This document shows positions 6,299 through 14,463 of a DNA stretch of 40,305 bases, one piece after another. Under the pieces are notes generated by a model. It worked only from the letters and a program-made list of their open reading frames with translations, did no database searches and was not told the origin of the DNA. The stretch spans positions 1 to 40,305 of the forward strand of contig JAFTIZ010000007.1 of assembly GCA_017456645.1 (NCBI GenBank). Direction: 5' to 3'. The DNA comes from Oscillospiraceae bacterium. GTDB lineage: Bacteria; Bacillota; Clostridia; Oscillospirales; Oscillospiraceae. Positions within the stretch are counted from its first letter, which is position 1, and each line of letters starts with the position of its first letter. The translations under genes and the position numbers were made by a program.

Positions 6299-7789
6299 AT
6301 GCAAAAGGTTTTGATCCTGAATTATGGCGGACAGTACGACCAGCTGATTGCCCGGCGGATTCGGGAATGCCACGTTTTCTGCGAGGTCATCAGCGCGGAG
6401 TCTACTGATCTGGACGCTCTGCGTTCTCTGAATCCCATAGGAATCATTTTGACCGGCCGGCCCAGCCGCCCCATTGACCGGCGCATTTTTGATGCAGGTG
6501 TTCCTGTGCTGGGCGTGGGCAGCTGCTGCGCACCCATGGCTCATGCTCTGGGCGGACAGATCCGGCAGGTAGACCCCGTTCACGGGCGGACGCTGACCAA
6601 GCTCAGCGAGCAGGCGGATCTGTTTGTGGGCTTCCCGCCTGTGACCATCAGCTGGATGGACTACGATCAGGAGATCACCTCCCTGCCCGATGGCTTCTTC
6701 GCCACCGCCAGCACCTCCGACAGCCCCATCGTTGCCTTCGGCTGCACCCAGCGACACATCTACGGCACTCAGTTCCACCCCGAAGCCTTCCACACCGAGG
6801 GCGGCACCCAGATCCTGAAGCGGTTCCTGAAAGAGATCTGCGGTGCAGAGGAACAGTGGCAGATGGATAACGTGATCAGCCACTCCATCAGTGAGATTCG
6901 CCGCCGAGTCGGTCAGCGCAAGGTGCTTCTGGCGCTCAGCGGCGGCGTGGACTCCTCCGTGGCCGCGGCTTTGCTGAGCCGTGCCGTAGGCAGCCAGCTG
7001 ACCTGCATTTTTGTGGATCACGGCATGCTGCGCAAGGACGAAGGCGATCAGGTGGAGCATTACTTCTCCCGCATGGATCTGAATTTCATTCGTGTCAACG
7101 CCCAGGAGCGGTTCCTGCGCCGGCTGGAGGGCGTATGGGATCCCGATGAAAAGCGCCGTGTTGTGGGCGAAGAATTTGTTCGCGTATTTGAAGAAGAGGC
7201 CAAAAAAATCGGCCATCTGGATTTTCTGGCTCAAGGCACCATCTACCCCGACATTCTGGAAGACGGTCAGGGCTATAACGATGTCGTCCGCAGCTCCCGG
7301 GATATGGGCAGCCTGCCAGCACACATCGGATTTCAGGAGCTGATCGAGCCCCTGCGTCTGCTGTTTAAGGACGAGGTTCGCCAGTTGGGTCGCACCATGG
7401 GTCTGCCGGAGTTCCTTGTAGGTCGTCAGCCCTTCCCCGGCCCCGGTCTTGCGCTGCGCATTGTCGGCCCCATCACCCGGGAAAAGATCACCCTGCTGCG
7501 GCAGGCGGATCACATTTTTGCCAGCGAGCTGGAGCGGGCGCATATGCACGAGCACATCGGCCAGTATTTCGCCGTGCTGACGGACACCCGGCTGGGTCGT
7601 TCCGGTCAGGAATACTGTCTGGCTCTGCGGGCTGTGAATACCGACGATTTCGCCACCGCCAAGTGGACACGGCTGCCCTACGAGCTGCTGGATCGCATCT
7701 CCGCCACCATCGTGCAGGAGGTTCCCGGTATCAGCCGCATCGTCTACGATATCACCTCCAAGCCCCCCGCAACCATCGAATGGCAATAA
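6299..7789 (+). CDS. guaA: GMP synthase homologue with altered active-site motifs
   Basis: A 496-residue protein with the full GMP-synthase architecture: class-I glutamine amidotransferase (about 1-185), PP-loop ATPase (LALSGGVDSS at 211-220) and dimerisation/XMP domain ending YDITSKPPATIEWQ. GMP synthase converts XMP, ATP and glutamine to GMP. Several key elements differ from the family. The nucleophile elbow GxCxG is G72-V-G-S-C76, so the catalytic Cys position is Gly74. The oxyanion GGP motif is GRP. The lid motif KSHHNVGGLP is RSSRDMGSLP. The loop SVGVMGDxR is replaced by a shorter LGRSGQ. The HPE (160-162) and PFPGPGLALRIVG motifs are kept. It may use free ammonia or a different substrate. 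GGAGG at 6288-6292 fixes the start. Confidence 0.8.
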   Translation: MQKVLILNYGGQYDQLIARRIRECHVFCEVISAESTDLDALRSLNPIGIILTGRPSRPIDRRIFDAGVPVLGVGSCCAPMAHALGGQIRQVDPVHGRTLTKLSEQADLFVGFPPVTISWMDYDQEITSLPDGFFATASTSDSPIVAFGCTQRHIYGTQFHPEAFHTEGGTQILKRFLKEICGAEEQWQMDNVISHSISEIRRRVGQRKVLLALSGGVDSSVAAALLSRAVGSQLTCIFVDHGMLRKDEGDQVEHYFSRMDLNFIRVNAQERFLRRLEGVWDPDEKRRVVGEEFVRVFEEEAKKIGHLDFLAQGTIYPDILEDGQGYNDVVRSSRDMGSLPAHIGFQELIEPLRLLFKDEVRQLGRTMGLPEFLVGRQPFPGPGLALRIVGPITREKITLLRQADHIFASELERAHMHEHIGQYFAVLTDTRLGRSGQEYCLALRAVNTDDFATAKWTRLPYELLDRISATIVQEVPGISRIVYDITSKPPATIEWQ

Positions 7790-7792
7790 ATC

Positions 7793-7823
7793 CACCCCCT
7801 CCGTGTCGGAGGGGGTGTTTTTT
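7793..7823 (+). terminator. Intrinsic terminator after the GMP-synthase homologue
   Basis: The stem CACCCCCTCCG / CGGAGGGGGTG has a TGT loop and is followed by a T-run. Confidence 0.9.
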
Positions 7824-7887
7824 CGTGAAAAATCCTCGAAAAAGCGGTGATTTAGCACGTATAACCTTAAAAAGCCTTAAAAAAGGG

Positions 7888-7916
7888 TTGCAATTTACAG
7901 ATAACCAATATATAAT
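7888..7916 (+). promoter_or_regulatory. Promoter of the RiPP-type cluster
   Basis: TTGCAA (7888-7893) and a perfect TATAAT (7911-7916) are 17 nt apart; the start would be near 7923. The 17-nt string AAAAGGGTTGCAATTTA around its -35 recurs identically in the promoter at 39902-39930. Confidence 0.85.
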
Positions 7917-7989
7917 GTAAAGTGAAGTATATTTGGTAGTATCCTTTATTTTAAGTTCCATTTTATGGTACTGTATTTGGGAGGACAAC

Positions 7990-8271
7990 ATGCACATCGT
8001 ACCAGGCTTCGTCGTTCGCCAGATTGCGGGCGAGACCATTGCGATTCCGGCCGGCCCGGCCGCCCGTGAACTGTCCGGTTTGCTGGCACTTAACGGAAGC
8101 GGAAAAGTTCTGTTTGACCTGCTGCAGACCGAACAGTCAGAAGCAGATTTGGTTCAAGCGCTGCTGGACAACTATGAGATCGACGCCGATACCGCACAGG
8201 CGGACGTAGCCGAATTTCTGGGCATCCTGCGCAGCAACGGTGTGTTGATCGAGTCTGAAGCGGAGGTCTGA
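7990..8271 (+). CDS. PqqD-like peptide recognition protein (RRE)
   Basis: A 93-residue protein of the PqqD size and pattern. An N-terminal beta region (FVVRQIAGETIAIP) and the segment LNGSGKVLFDLLQTEQSEADLVQALLDNYEID lead into a winged-helix-like half ending VAEFLGILRSNGVL. PqqD-type domains act as RiPP recognition elements that bind a leader peptide and present it to a modifying radical SAM enzyme. GGGAGG at 7979-7984 with 5-nt spacing sets the start. It is first in a four-gene unit ahead of a small Cys-containing peptide, a kinase-like gene and a radical SAM gene, which is the expected setting. The family call is by pattern and context. Confidence 0.85.
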   Translation: MHIVPGFVVRQIAGETIAIPAGPAARELSGLLALNGSGKVLFDLLQTEQSEADLVQALLDNYEIDADTAQADVAEFLGILRSNGVLIESEAEV

Positions 8272-8309
8272 CCCCCTCTGCCAACTCCACTAAGGAAGGG
8301 TTGAGATTA

Positions 8310-8576
8310 ATGAAAATGAAATATGAGAAGCCTATGGTCGCTGTTGAGCACTACGAGCTGAGTCAGGCCATCGCAAGCTGCATCATTAAGATCGGCCCCA
8401 ACGGCTCCAACATCTGCGTCCGTACCGATGCTGACACCCCCGGCGAAATGCGCTCTTGGGCGAATAACGGCTGGTTCGCTGATTCTACCTGCCAGCCCAA
8501 CTCTCTGGTCTCCATCGGCCAGACCTTCGACGGTGTTTGCTATCACACCCAGGGCAATGCCGCTTTCCAATCCTGA
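8310..8576 (+). CDS. Candidate RiPP precursor peptide, 88 residues with four Cys
   Basis: An 88-residue peptide. The leader-like N-terminus MKMKYEKPMVAVEHYELSQA runs into IASC, followed by a Gly/Asn/Ser/Thr-rich region with Cys at 24, 36, 61 and 77, two Trp (50, 55) and a C-terminal Ser. The start with KYEKPxVxVExYELSQxIASC resembles small peptides of gut Clostridia that sit beside radical SAM genes (recollection, not searched). The ATG at 8310 is preferred to the in-frame TTG at 8301 because GGAAGGG lies at 8294-8300. It lies 38 nt after the PqqD-like gene and its stop is 2 nt before the kinase-like gene. The mature product and cleavage site are unknown. Confidence 0.7.
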   Translation: MKMKYEKPMVAVEHYELSQAIASCIIKIGPNGSNICVRTDADTPGEMRSWANNGWFADSTCQPNSLVSIGQTFDGVCYHTQGNAAFQS

Positions 8577-8578
8577 TC

Positions 8579-9454
8579 ATGAACACAGGATTTACCTTCT
8601 GCCTGCGTTTTTCCGGTATCACTGTTCGCTTTCTTCTGCCCACGGCCATCGAACTGCCCGATAACTTTGCCCCCTTCCGGTGCGAAGACACGGCCACCGC
8701 GGACGAAGAATACCGTGTACATCTTTTGACCACCCCCCTGCGCCCCACGGAGCCTCTGCTCCATCGCGAGGGCGATGCCCATATCTACCACACCCAACAA
8801 GGCTGGCTGCACATCTATCCCTCTCTTTCGGACGAAAGCGGATGTCAGGTAGCCTGTCTTTTCTGCTCTGACGGCCACCATACAATCTATTACCCCGCCT
8901 CCAAATGGGAGTATTACTCCAAAACCTGGCGCTGCGGACACCTGATCTGCGCCGAGCGGTTGCTCCTGCGCCACGATGCCTTCCTGCTGCACAGCTCCCT
9001 CGTGCGCATCCACGGCAAGGCCGTTCTATTCTCCGGCCCCTCCGGAGCCGGCAAATCCACCCAGGCGGAGCTATGGCAGACCCATCTGGGCGCCGACATT
9101 CTCAACGGCGACCGCACCATCGTGCGCTGGAGCCGTGACGGCTTCACCGGCAGTGGCTCCATGTGGAGCGGCACCTCCGGTATCTACCGACCGGAGCAAG
9201 CCCCCATCGCCGCCATTTTCCTGCCGGTCAAATCTACAGAAAATCGAGTGGAGCGGCTTCGCCGCGAAGCCTTTGCTCCCCTGTTTAGCCAGACCATCCT
9301 CAACAGCTGGGATCCTAAATATATGGATCACGCTGCCGCCCTCCACGCCGCCCTGCTGGAGCAGGTTCCCGTATACCGGCTTTACTGCCGCAAGGATCGG
9401 GAGGCAGTGGAGCTGGCTTATACCACTGTGTTCGGAAAGGAGTTCGCGCCATGA
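8579..9454 (+). CDS. HPr-kinase/PEPCK-fold ATPase, putative peptide-modifying kinase
   Basis: A 291-residue protein. Its C-terminal half has an HPr kinase-like nucleotide site: LLHSSLVRIHGKAVLFSG leading into the P-loop GPSGAGKST (153-161) and then ILNGDRT (174-180) as the Walker-B-like acidic element. The N-terminal about 110 residues have no recognised domain. HprK homologues of this kind occur in RiPP clusters; in some lasso-peptide clusters such a kinase phosphorylates the peptide's C-terminal Ser. The ATG at 8579 has no obvious Shine-Dalgarno but lies 2 nt after the precursor stop, so it is probably translationally coupled. Its 3' end overlaps the radical SAM start as ATGA. The substrate is inferred from context. 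Confidence 0.8.
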   Translation: MNTGFTFCLRFSGITVRFLLPTAIELPDNFAPFRCEDTATADEEYRVHLLTTPLRPTEPLLHREGDAHIYHTQQGWLHIYPSLSDESGCQVACLFCSDGHHTIYYPASKWEYYSKTWRCGHLICAERLLLRHDAFLLHSSLVRIHGKAVLFSGPSGAGKSTQAELWQTHLGADILNGDRTIVRWSRDGFTGSGSMWSGTSGIYRPEQAPIAAIFLPVKSTENRVERLRREAFAPLFSQTILNSWDPKYMDHAAALHAALLEQVPVYRLYCRKDREAVELAYTTVFGKEFAP

Positions 9455-10533
9455 GTGCCGACATTCGCCGCGTACTGTGCCGCAAATGCGCTGAGCTGGG
9501 AATACCGGTCAGCGGTGTTTTTGAGCTGACTCCCCGATGCAACCTGCAATGCAAAATGTGCTACGTGCGCCTGACTCCGGAGCAGATGGCACCCATCGGT
9601 CGGGAACGCACCGCCGAAGAATGGCTGGATCTGGCCCGCCAGGCACGGGATGCCGGAATGGCTTTCCTGCTGGTCACCGGCGGTGAACCCACCCTGCGCA
9701 CCGACTTCTGCCAAATCTGGGAAGGTCTGGCCGGCATGGGTCTTTCCATCAGCATCAATACCAACGGCACCCTGCTGAGCCCTGAGATTCGCCAGCTGTG
9801 GCACCGGCTGCCGCCTGCCCAGGTCAACATCACCCTTTACGGCACCTGCCGGCAGGATTACGAAGCCCTGTGCCGCAACGGCAATGCTTTCGATGCCGTG
9901 GTGGACGCGCTGGATTGGCTGAAGCAGGAGGGTATCCTTGTCCACCTGAACACCACCATGGTGCCCACAAACTATGACAAATGGATGCTGCTAGAGCAAT
10001 TCGCTAAAGATCGGGGTTTGGAGCTTCGAATGACCACCTATTGCTTCCCTCCCAACCGGCGGGATTGCAGCTGCTTCGAGCGGCTGACCCCCGAGCAGGC
10101 CGGTCGGCTGATGGTGCAGGATTGCTATTTCCGGGAAGGTGCTGAGGTGATCAAAACCAAGGCTCTGGATCTGGACGCACCGCTGCAGCGAAGTTGCGAT
10201 TTAGACAACGGCGAGCCCATGTCCTGCCTTGCAGGGCGCAGCCAGTTCTGGCTCACATGGGACGGAAAGCTGACCCCTTGCGCTATGCTTCCCTGCCCCG
10301 CCGCCCATCCCTTTGCCGACGGCTTCCCCGCCGCATGGCAGCAGCTGATGGAGCTGTGCGAGCCCATTCGCCTGTGTCCTGAGTGCGTGGATTGTCCCGA
10401 CCGGCGTTCCTGCATGAACTGCGCCGCCGTGACCTTTGCCGAAACCGGCCGCTTTGACGGCAAGCCGGAGTACATGTGCCAAATGAACCGAACCTACCGT
10501 CAGGCTCTTGCAGAGCTGGCAAAAAACCTATAA
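9451..10533 (+). CDS. Radical SAM/SPASM peptide maturase
   Basis: A 360-residue radical SAM enzyme. The [4Fe-4S]-SAM motif is C30-NLQ-C34-KM-C37, followed by TGGEP (76-80) and an NTNGTLL segment. A C-terminal SPASM-like region has cysteines at 259, 277, 282, 309, 312, 315, 321, 324 and 343, enough for two auxiliary clusters. Length and layout match enzymes that install thioether, C-C or epimer modifications in ribosomal peptides. It overlaps the kinase-like gene by 4 nt (ATGA) and completes the PqqD-precursor-HprK-radical SAM unit. The reaction type cannot be read from sequence; a thioether role is attractive because the precursor has four Cys. Confidence 0.88.
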   Translation: MSADIRRVLCRKCAELGIPVSGVFELTPRCNLQCKMCYVRLTPEQMAPIGRERTAEEWLDLARQARDAGMAFLLVTGGEPTLRTDFCQIWEGLAGMGLSISINTNGTLLSPEIRQLWHRLPPAQVNITLYGTCRQDYEALCRNGNAFDAVVDALDWLKQEGILVHLNTTMVPTNYDKWMLLEQFAKDRGLELRMTTYCFPPNRRDCSCFERLTPEQAGRLMVQDCYFREGAEVIKTKALDLDAPLQRSCDLDNGEPMSCLAGRSQFWLTWDGKLTPCAMLPCPAAHPFADGFPAAWQQLMELCEPIRLCPECVDCPDRRSCMNCAAVTFAETGRFDGKPEYMCQMNRTYRQALAELAKNL

Positions 10534-10573
10534 CAAAAACCGGAGCTGTGCCCAGCGCACAGCTCCGGTTTTT
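10534..10573. terminator. Bidirectional terminator between the RiPP cluster and the polysaccharide operon
   Basis: A 12-bp perfect core stem (CCGGAGCTGTGC / GCACAGCTCCGG, loop CCAGC) is flanked by A5 and T5 runs. It ends the convergent radical SAM and nucleotidyltransferase genes. Confidence 0.92.
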
Positions 10574-10575
10574 AA

Positions 10576-11760
10576 TTAATCATCGTCATCGCCGCAATCA
10601 AAATTCATGCCCATCATCTTCATAGCACGCTCGCGATGCAGCAGCTTTTCATCGCTCATTTGCCCAACCAGACGCAGCTTTCTGGAAATATTCTGCCTGC
10701 GATGGATCAGCACATCCACCCACCGAACCGGCCAGAACAACGGCAGCAAAATCGGGAACTTGATCAAAACGTAGTAAGACGCCTGCATCAAGCGCAGCGG
10801 CGGGAACAGGGCATCCATCAGTGAGTGGAACTTCGTGTTTTTCACGCTCTTCTTTTGGCTTGCCTTGGTCAGCTCCTGATAATAGAGCTTGTTTTCCATA
10901 GTGCCGAAGCTGCCGCTGTTGAAGGTGTAATCGGTGATCATCTGCGTCACCTCATCGCTCTGCCGACCATCAAACCAGACCTCCAAAGTCCGGCTGACAT
11001 TGCGGTAGAAATCCAGCATATGCAGCTTTTTCATAATGCGCTCGATCCGCTTTTCATCCAGAACGGGGTATGCATTGCGGAATACATAAAGGTCGATAAA
11101 ATGGCGTACACCGATACCGCAGATTCGGAAATGCTTGGCCATATGGCTGAAGATGTAGGCATATTCCACTTCTTTGCTCATGCCGTAGCGGTGACCTTCC
11201 TCCACCTGCGCCTTCTCCCAGCCCACGCCGAAATAGTCGCACAGCAACGTCTGCGTCGGCGCGTACAGCCGCTTATGCAGCTCCAGATACAGCGACGGAG
11301 TCTGCCAGACGTAATCGTAGATGGATTCCTTTGTATTCTTATATTGCAGCGCTTGCATAACGGGCTTGATCTTATCATACTGATCCATGCGAATCAGCAC
11401 ATCCGCATCGCCCATGCCACGCATTTCCGGCTTCGGATACAGGCGCTTCATATTGCAGCCCTTCAGCAGCATATAATCGATGCCGTTTTCCTCAAAGGCA
11501 TCGCACAGCTGCTTGACAGCCTGCATCTGCCGCTCGCTGATGACCAGATGCTGAAAATAAAGAACCTGATACTTCTGCATCAGCTCCGATTTCGGCGAAA
11601 TGCCGCAGTTGATCGCGCCGGGGTAGATCAGTGGAATCAGAGATTGACTTCGGATCAATCCGTCCGCCTTTTCCAGCGCGAAGCCTTCCGGCAACGCAAG
11701 TTTCTGACCCGTCAGCGCGCTTTTCACAAGCGTCAGCAGACCCTGATATATGATATTCAT
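10576..11760 (-). CDS. Nucleotidyltransferase-family protein (NTP_transf_5-like)
   Basis: A 394-residue protein. The region around IDYMLLKGCNMKRLYPKPEMRGMGDADVLI has the G...D.D catalytic pattern of the PF14907-like nucleotidyltransferase fold, followed by a YxLELHKRL-type strand. Such proteins are widespread in RiPP and polysaccharide clusters, where their role is largely unknown. The start at 11760 (MNIIYQGLL) has GGAGG about 7 nt upstream; the in-frame ATG at 11781 would overlap the previous gene and lacks a good site. It is the last gene of the polysaccharide operon and converges on the radical SAM gene. The C-terminus ends in an acidic Asp run (CGDDDD). Confidence 0.75.
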   Translation of the reverse strand: MNIIYQGLLTLVKSALTGQKLALPEGFALEKADGLIRSQSLIPLIYPGAINCGISPKSELMQKYQVLYFQHLVISERQMQAVKQLCDAFEENGIDYMLLKGCNMKRLYPKPEMRGMGDADVLIRMDQYDKIKPVMQALQYKNTKESIYDYVWQTPSLYLELHKRLYAPTQTLLCDYFGVGWEKAQVEEGHRYGMSKEVEYAYIFSHMAKHFRICGIGVRHFIDLYVFRNAYPVLDEKRIERIMKKLHMLDFYRNVSRTLEVWFDGRQSDEVTQMITDYTFNSGSFGTMENKLYYQELTKASQKKSVKNTKFHSLMDALFPPLRLMQASYYVLIKFPILLPLFWPVRWVDVLIHRRQNISRKLRLVGQMSDEKLLHRERAMKMMGMNFDCGDDDD

Positions 11761-11780
11761 CGGAATTCCTCCACCGGACA

Positions 11781-12935
11781 TTATTTTCTCAAAAGCCGTT
11801 TGATCGTCCGCTTGCCAAAGGACAGCAAACGCCGATACCAGCTTCTACGGGTCAGCTTGCACAGCTGTTCCACCGTTGCGCCTTGCGATAGGGCGACGAA
11901 AAATTTACTTCTGTTGGGATGGGGTTTTACGGATTTTCGGGAATCGGCCGTCTTCGGCAAAAGGGTATCCACCTCGCCCTGACGGCTGACCAGCGCAGGC
12001 GCAACCGTTTCCCACAGGACTTTGCCTTTTTCCGAGTTGACCAAGACCACCGAGGTGCCCCGGTTATCGTCCAGCTCAGGCATATGTTTCTCGATGCCCC
12101 ATGCGTCACCGATGGTCAGATCGGACAATCGGGGAACATCTTTAAACCGGCAGCTGTGGCAGGACGGCCGCAGGCAAATATCGCTGAGGAACAGCCGCAT
12201 ATACGGATCGGTCGCATTGCGCTGGCAATACGCCTCACCGCCGGAAAAGTCCATGGCAATGCTTGCGCTTCGCCAGCCGGTGCGCTTGTCCCGAAAGCGG
12301 ACCCGCTCCAACTTTGAGGCGCGCTTCGCCTCCTGCTCTCGGCAGTATTGCTGCCAGACCGCAGGTGACGGTACGCCGTGGCACAAAACGTCCACCGTCC
12401 AGAGATTTTCATAATCTTTGCGCAAAAAAGCTTTCAGGCCGGCAATCTGGCAGCTGACGCCGGTGAACAGCACCGTCCGCCCCTGCTCCAGCAGCTCTTT
12501 GACCTGTCGGTAGGTATCGCCGATCCGGCTTTGGACATACTTGCTGCCCCGCAGCCGACTCAGCTGCTCACTCTTTTCCACCATAACGTGGCCAACGGAA
12601 AGATCCTCCGCGAAGGCCGCGCCAAAGACCACGCCGTCCCGCCGCAGGATCTCATGCGCCAGCACGGAAAACACACCTCCGGAGGAGCTGTTTTCCCGCA
12701 GCTCGGCATCTGGGGTGTAGGCGGCAAAGGCCAGCACATCGTCAGACTCCGGCTTGGCATTTTTCAGAACAGGGCATACTTTTTCGCAGATGCCGCAATT
12801 CACGCAGCTGTCCGCATCCACCGCCGGGTACAAAAAACCCTCGGAATCCGGTATCATGGTTATGCACTTTTTCGGGCAGGCCTGGGCGCACGCACCACAG
12901 CCGCAGCAATCCGCTTTTTGACTCAGCTTTAACAT
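11781..12935 (-). CDS. FrhB-like iron-sulfur protein (F420 hydrogenase/dehydrogenase beta-type), copy 1
   Basis: A 384-residue protein. The N-terminus has two [4Fe-4S] ferredoxin motifs (CCGCGACAQACP and CVNCGICEKVCP). An FrhB N-terminal segment (SSSGGVFSVLA) and FrhB C-terminal segments (RGSKYVQSRIGDTY, LFTGVSCQIAGLKAFL, DVLCHGVPSP, RPSCHSCRFK, LTIGDAWG) follow. Homologues are common in Clostridial exopolysaccharide clusters beside pyruvyl transferase-like genes; they are named after the coenzyme F420 enzyme subunit, but F420 synthesis is not expected here, so the redox partner is unknown. It follows the flippase gene by 4 nt. A second homologue lies at 17749-18945. Confidence 0.85.
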   Translation of the reverse strand: MLKLSQKADCCGCGACAQACPKKCITMIPDSEGFLYPAVDADSCVNCGICEKVCPVLKNAKPESDDVLAFAAYTPDAELRENSSSGGVFSVLAHEILRRDGVVFGAAFAEDLSVGHVMVEKSEQLSRLRGSKYVQSRIGDTYRQVKELLEQGRTVLFTGVSCQIAGLKAFLRKDYENLWTVDVLCHGVPSPAVWQQYCREQEAKRASKLERVRFRDKRTGWRSASIAMDFSGGEAYCQRNATDPYMRLFLSDICLRPSCHSCRFKDVPRLSDLTIGDAWGIEKHMPELDDNRGTSVVLVNSEKGKVLWETVAPALVSRQGEVDTLLPKTADSRKSVKPHPNRSKFFVALSQGATVEQLCKLTRRSWYRRLLSFGKRTIKRLLRK

Positions 12936-12939
12936 GAGA

Positions 12940-14457
12940 TCACTTCACTCCGGGTAGCTTGCGCAAGAATTTCTTGACAAGCTGTTTTTCATAATCGTTC
13001 AAACCGATCAGCCACATCGCTGCGGCATACACCGCCGCAAAGGCCGCCACAGACACCAGCAGCATCAACCAGCTGCCAACCGGAACAAACCGGACATAGA
13101 CCCAGCCAAACGCACAGGCAATGGCCGTGGCAGGGATCAGCTTTCCGATCTCCTTCCAGAACGCCACCATATCTAGCCCGATCTTGTAATGGTAGTACCA
13201 GTTCATAAACAGGATATTGCCGACCACCAGCGAGATCGCCGTACCGGCAGCTGCGCCCACGCTGCCCCATCGGGGAATCAGTAGAATGCTCAGGCCAATA
13301 TTGGCCACCGCCAGGCAGGCATACACCACAGAGCGAACCCGGTGCTTATTCTTCGCCCGTTGGATCTCGATGCCTAAGTTTTGCACCAGCGAAACCGTCA
13401 CCGGCACCATCAGCAGCAGCGCCACCAGATAGGCTTCATCGTAACCGGCTCCAACCCAAAGATGGACAAAAGACTTACCGAAGAAAACAAAGCCGGTCAA
13501 AATCAGCATCAAGATCAAAAATTGCACGCGTCCGACCTTGGTCATCAGCTGGGTCAACGCCTGATTGTCATCGGATTTTGCCACGATTTGATTGACCTTG
13601 GGAATAAATACACTGGATACCGCAGTGGACATCTGAATGTACAGCGAATTGATCTGACCGCCCACGCTGTAGATCGACACCATGGCCGGGCCGATCATTC
13701 GCAGAAGCAGGAATTTATCCACCGCCCAATTCACCTGATCGATGATCTGGTTCAGGAAGATGAAGAAGGTGAAAGCACCCATTTCCTTCAGCAAGGAGAA
13801 TTCCAAGCCGCGGAAACAGAATTTCATCTTCAGCCGTTTCAGGCAGAAGAACAAATTGGACACAAATACCACAGCGGTCAACGCCGCGGAGACCGACACC
13901 ACCGCCACAGAGCCGTAGCCCAGCATCAGCAAAGGCAGCGTCAGGCAGGGATTGAGCAGGTTTTGCACCACGATGAGCAGCTTCTGGAAAATAAACTTCT
14001 CATGCGCCGTGACATAGCAGTTAAACACGCTGTTGGGGAAAGTCATCGCCATGCTGAGAATGAGGATGATCATCAGCAGCTTGGAGCGCTCCAGCTCCGC
14101 CGCCGTCAGCTTATCGCCGAAAATCGCGCGGGCATTTCCGATCATGGCACCGCCGCAGATCAGGCACACCAGACTCATGGTGCCAAACACCAGCATGAAC
14201 ATACCGTTGAGTCGGGCGATGCCGTTTTCGTCGCCCTTCACATAGTACTTGGAATGGTAACGCACATAGGCGCTGCCGAAGCCCAAACTCAGCAGGCTCA
14301 GATAGGCCACCGTGGAGCTGACCGTCTGGTAGATACCATGTTCGCTGTCACCCAGCAGCTTCAGCAGCAGCGGCGTATACACCAGCGTAGTCAATATTTT
14401 TATGGCCTCGCTGACGTAGGTCAGCAAAACACCCATTTTACGTTGATCCAATCGCAT
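12940..14457 (-). CDS. Wzx-like polysaccharide flippase
   Basis: A 505-residue polytopic protein with about 12-14 predicted membrane segments, of the MOP/polysaccharide-transporter superfamily. The N-terminus (LLTYVSEAIKILTTLVYTPLLLKLLGDSEHGIYQT) is typical of O-antigen and teichoic-acid type flippases that move lipid-linked repeat units across the membrane. AAGG before the ATG at 14457 is a modest ribosome site. It lies 6 nt after the pyruvyl transferase-like gene. With the Wzy-like gene and the glycosyltransferases it suggests a Wzx/Wzy-dependent polysaccharide pathway; the exact substrate is unknown. Confidence 0.88.
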   Translation of the reverse strand: MRLDQRKMGVLLTYVSEAIKILTTLVYTPLLLKLLGDSEHGIYQTVSSTVAYLSLLSLGFGSAYVRYHSKYYVKGDENGIARLNGMFMLVFGTMSLVCLICGGAMIGNARAIFGDKLTAAELERSKLLMIILILSMAMTFPNSVFNCYVTAHEKFIFQKLLIVVQNLLNPCLTLPLLMLGYGSVAVVSVSAALTAVVFVSNLFFCLKRLKMKFCFRGLEFSLLKEMGAFTFFIFLNQIIDQVNWAVDKFLLLRMIGPAMVSIYSVGGQINSLYIQMSTAVSSVFIPKVNQIVAKSDDNQALTQLMTKVGRVQFLILMLILTGFVFFGKSFVHLWVGAGYDEAYLVALLLMVPVTVSLVQNLGIEIQRAKNKHRVRSVVYACLAVANIGLSILLIPRWGSVGAAAGTAISLVVGNILFMNWYYHYKIGLDMVAFWKEIGKLIPATAIACAFGWVYVRFVPVGSWLMLLVSVAAFAAVYAAAMWLIGLNDYEKQLVKKFLRKLPGVK

Positions 14458-14463
14458 AAAACA

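Noticed and set aside
6500-6545. Sequencing frameshift as the cause of the missing catalytic Cys in the GMP-synthase homologue
   Set aside because: Reading the other two frames across this stretch does not restore GxCxG, and the flanking conserved motifs (PVLG and MAHALGG) stay in frame with no length change, so substitution is the better explanation.
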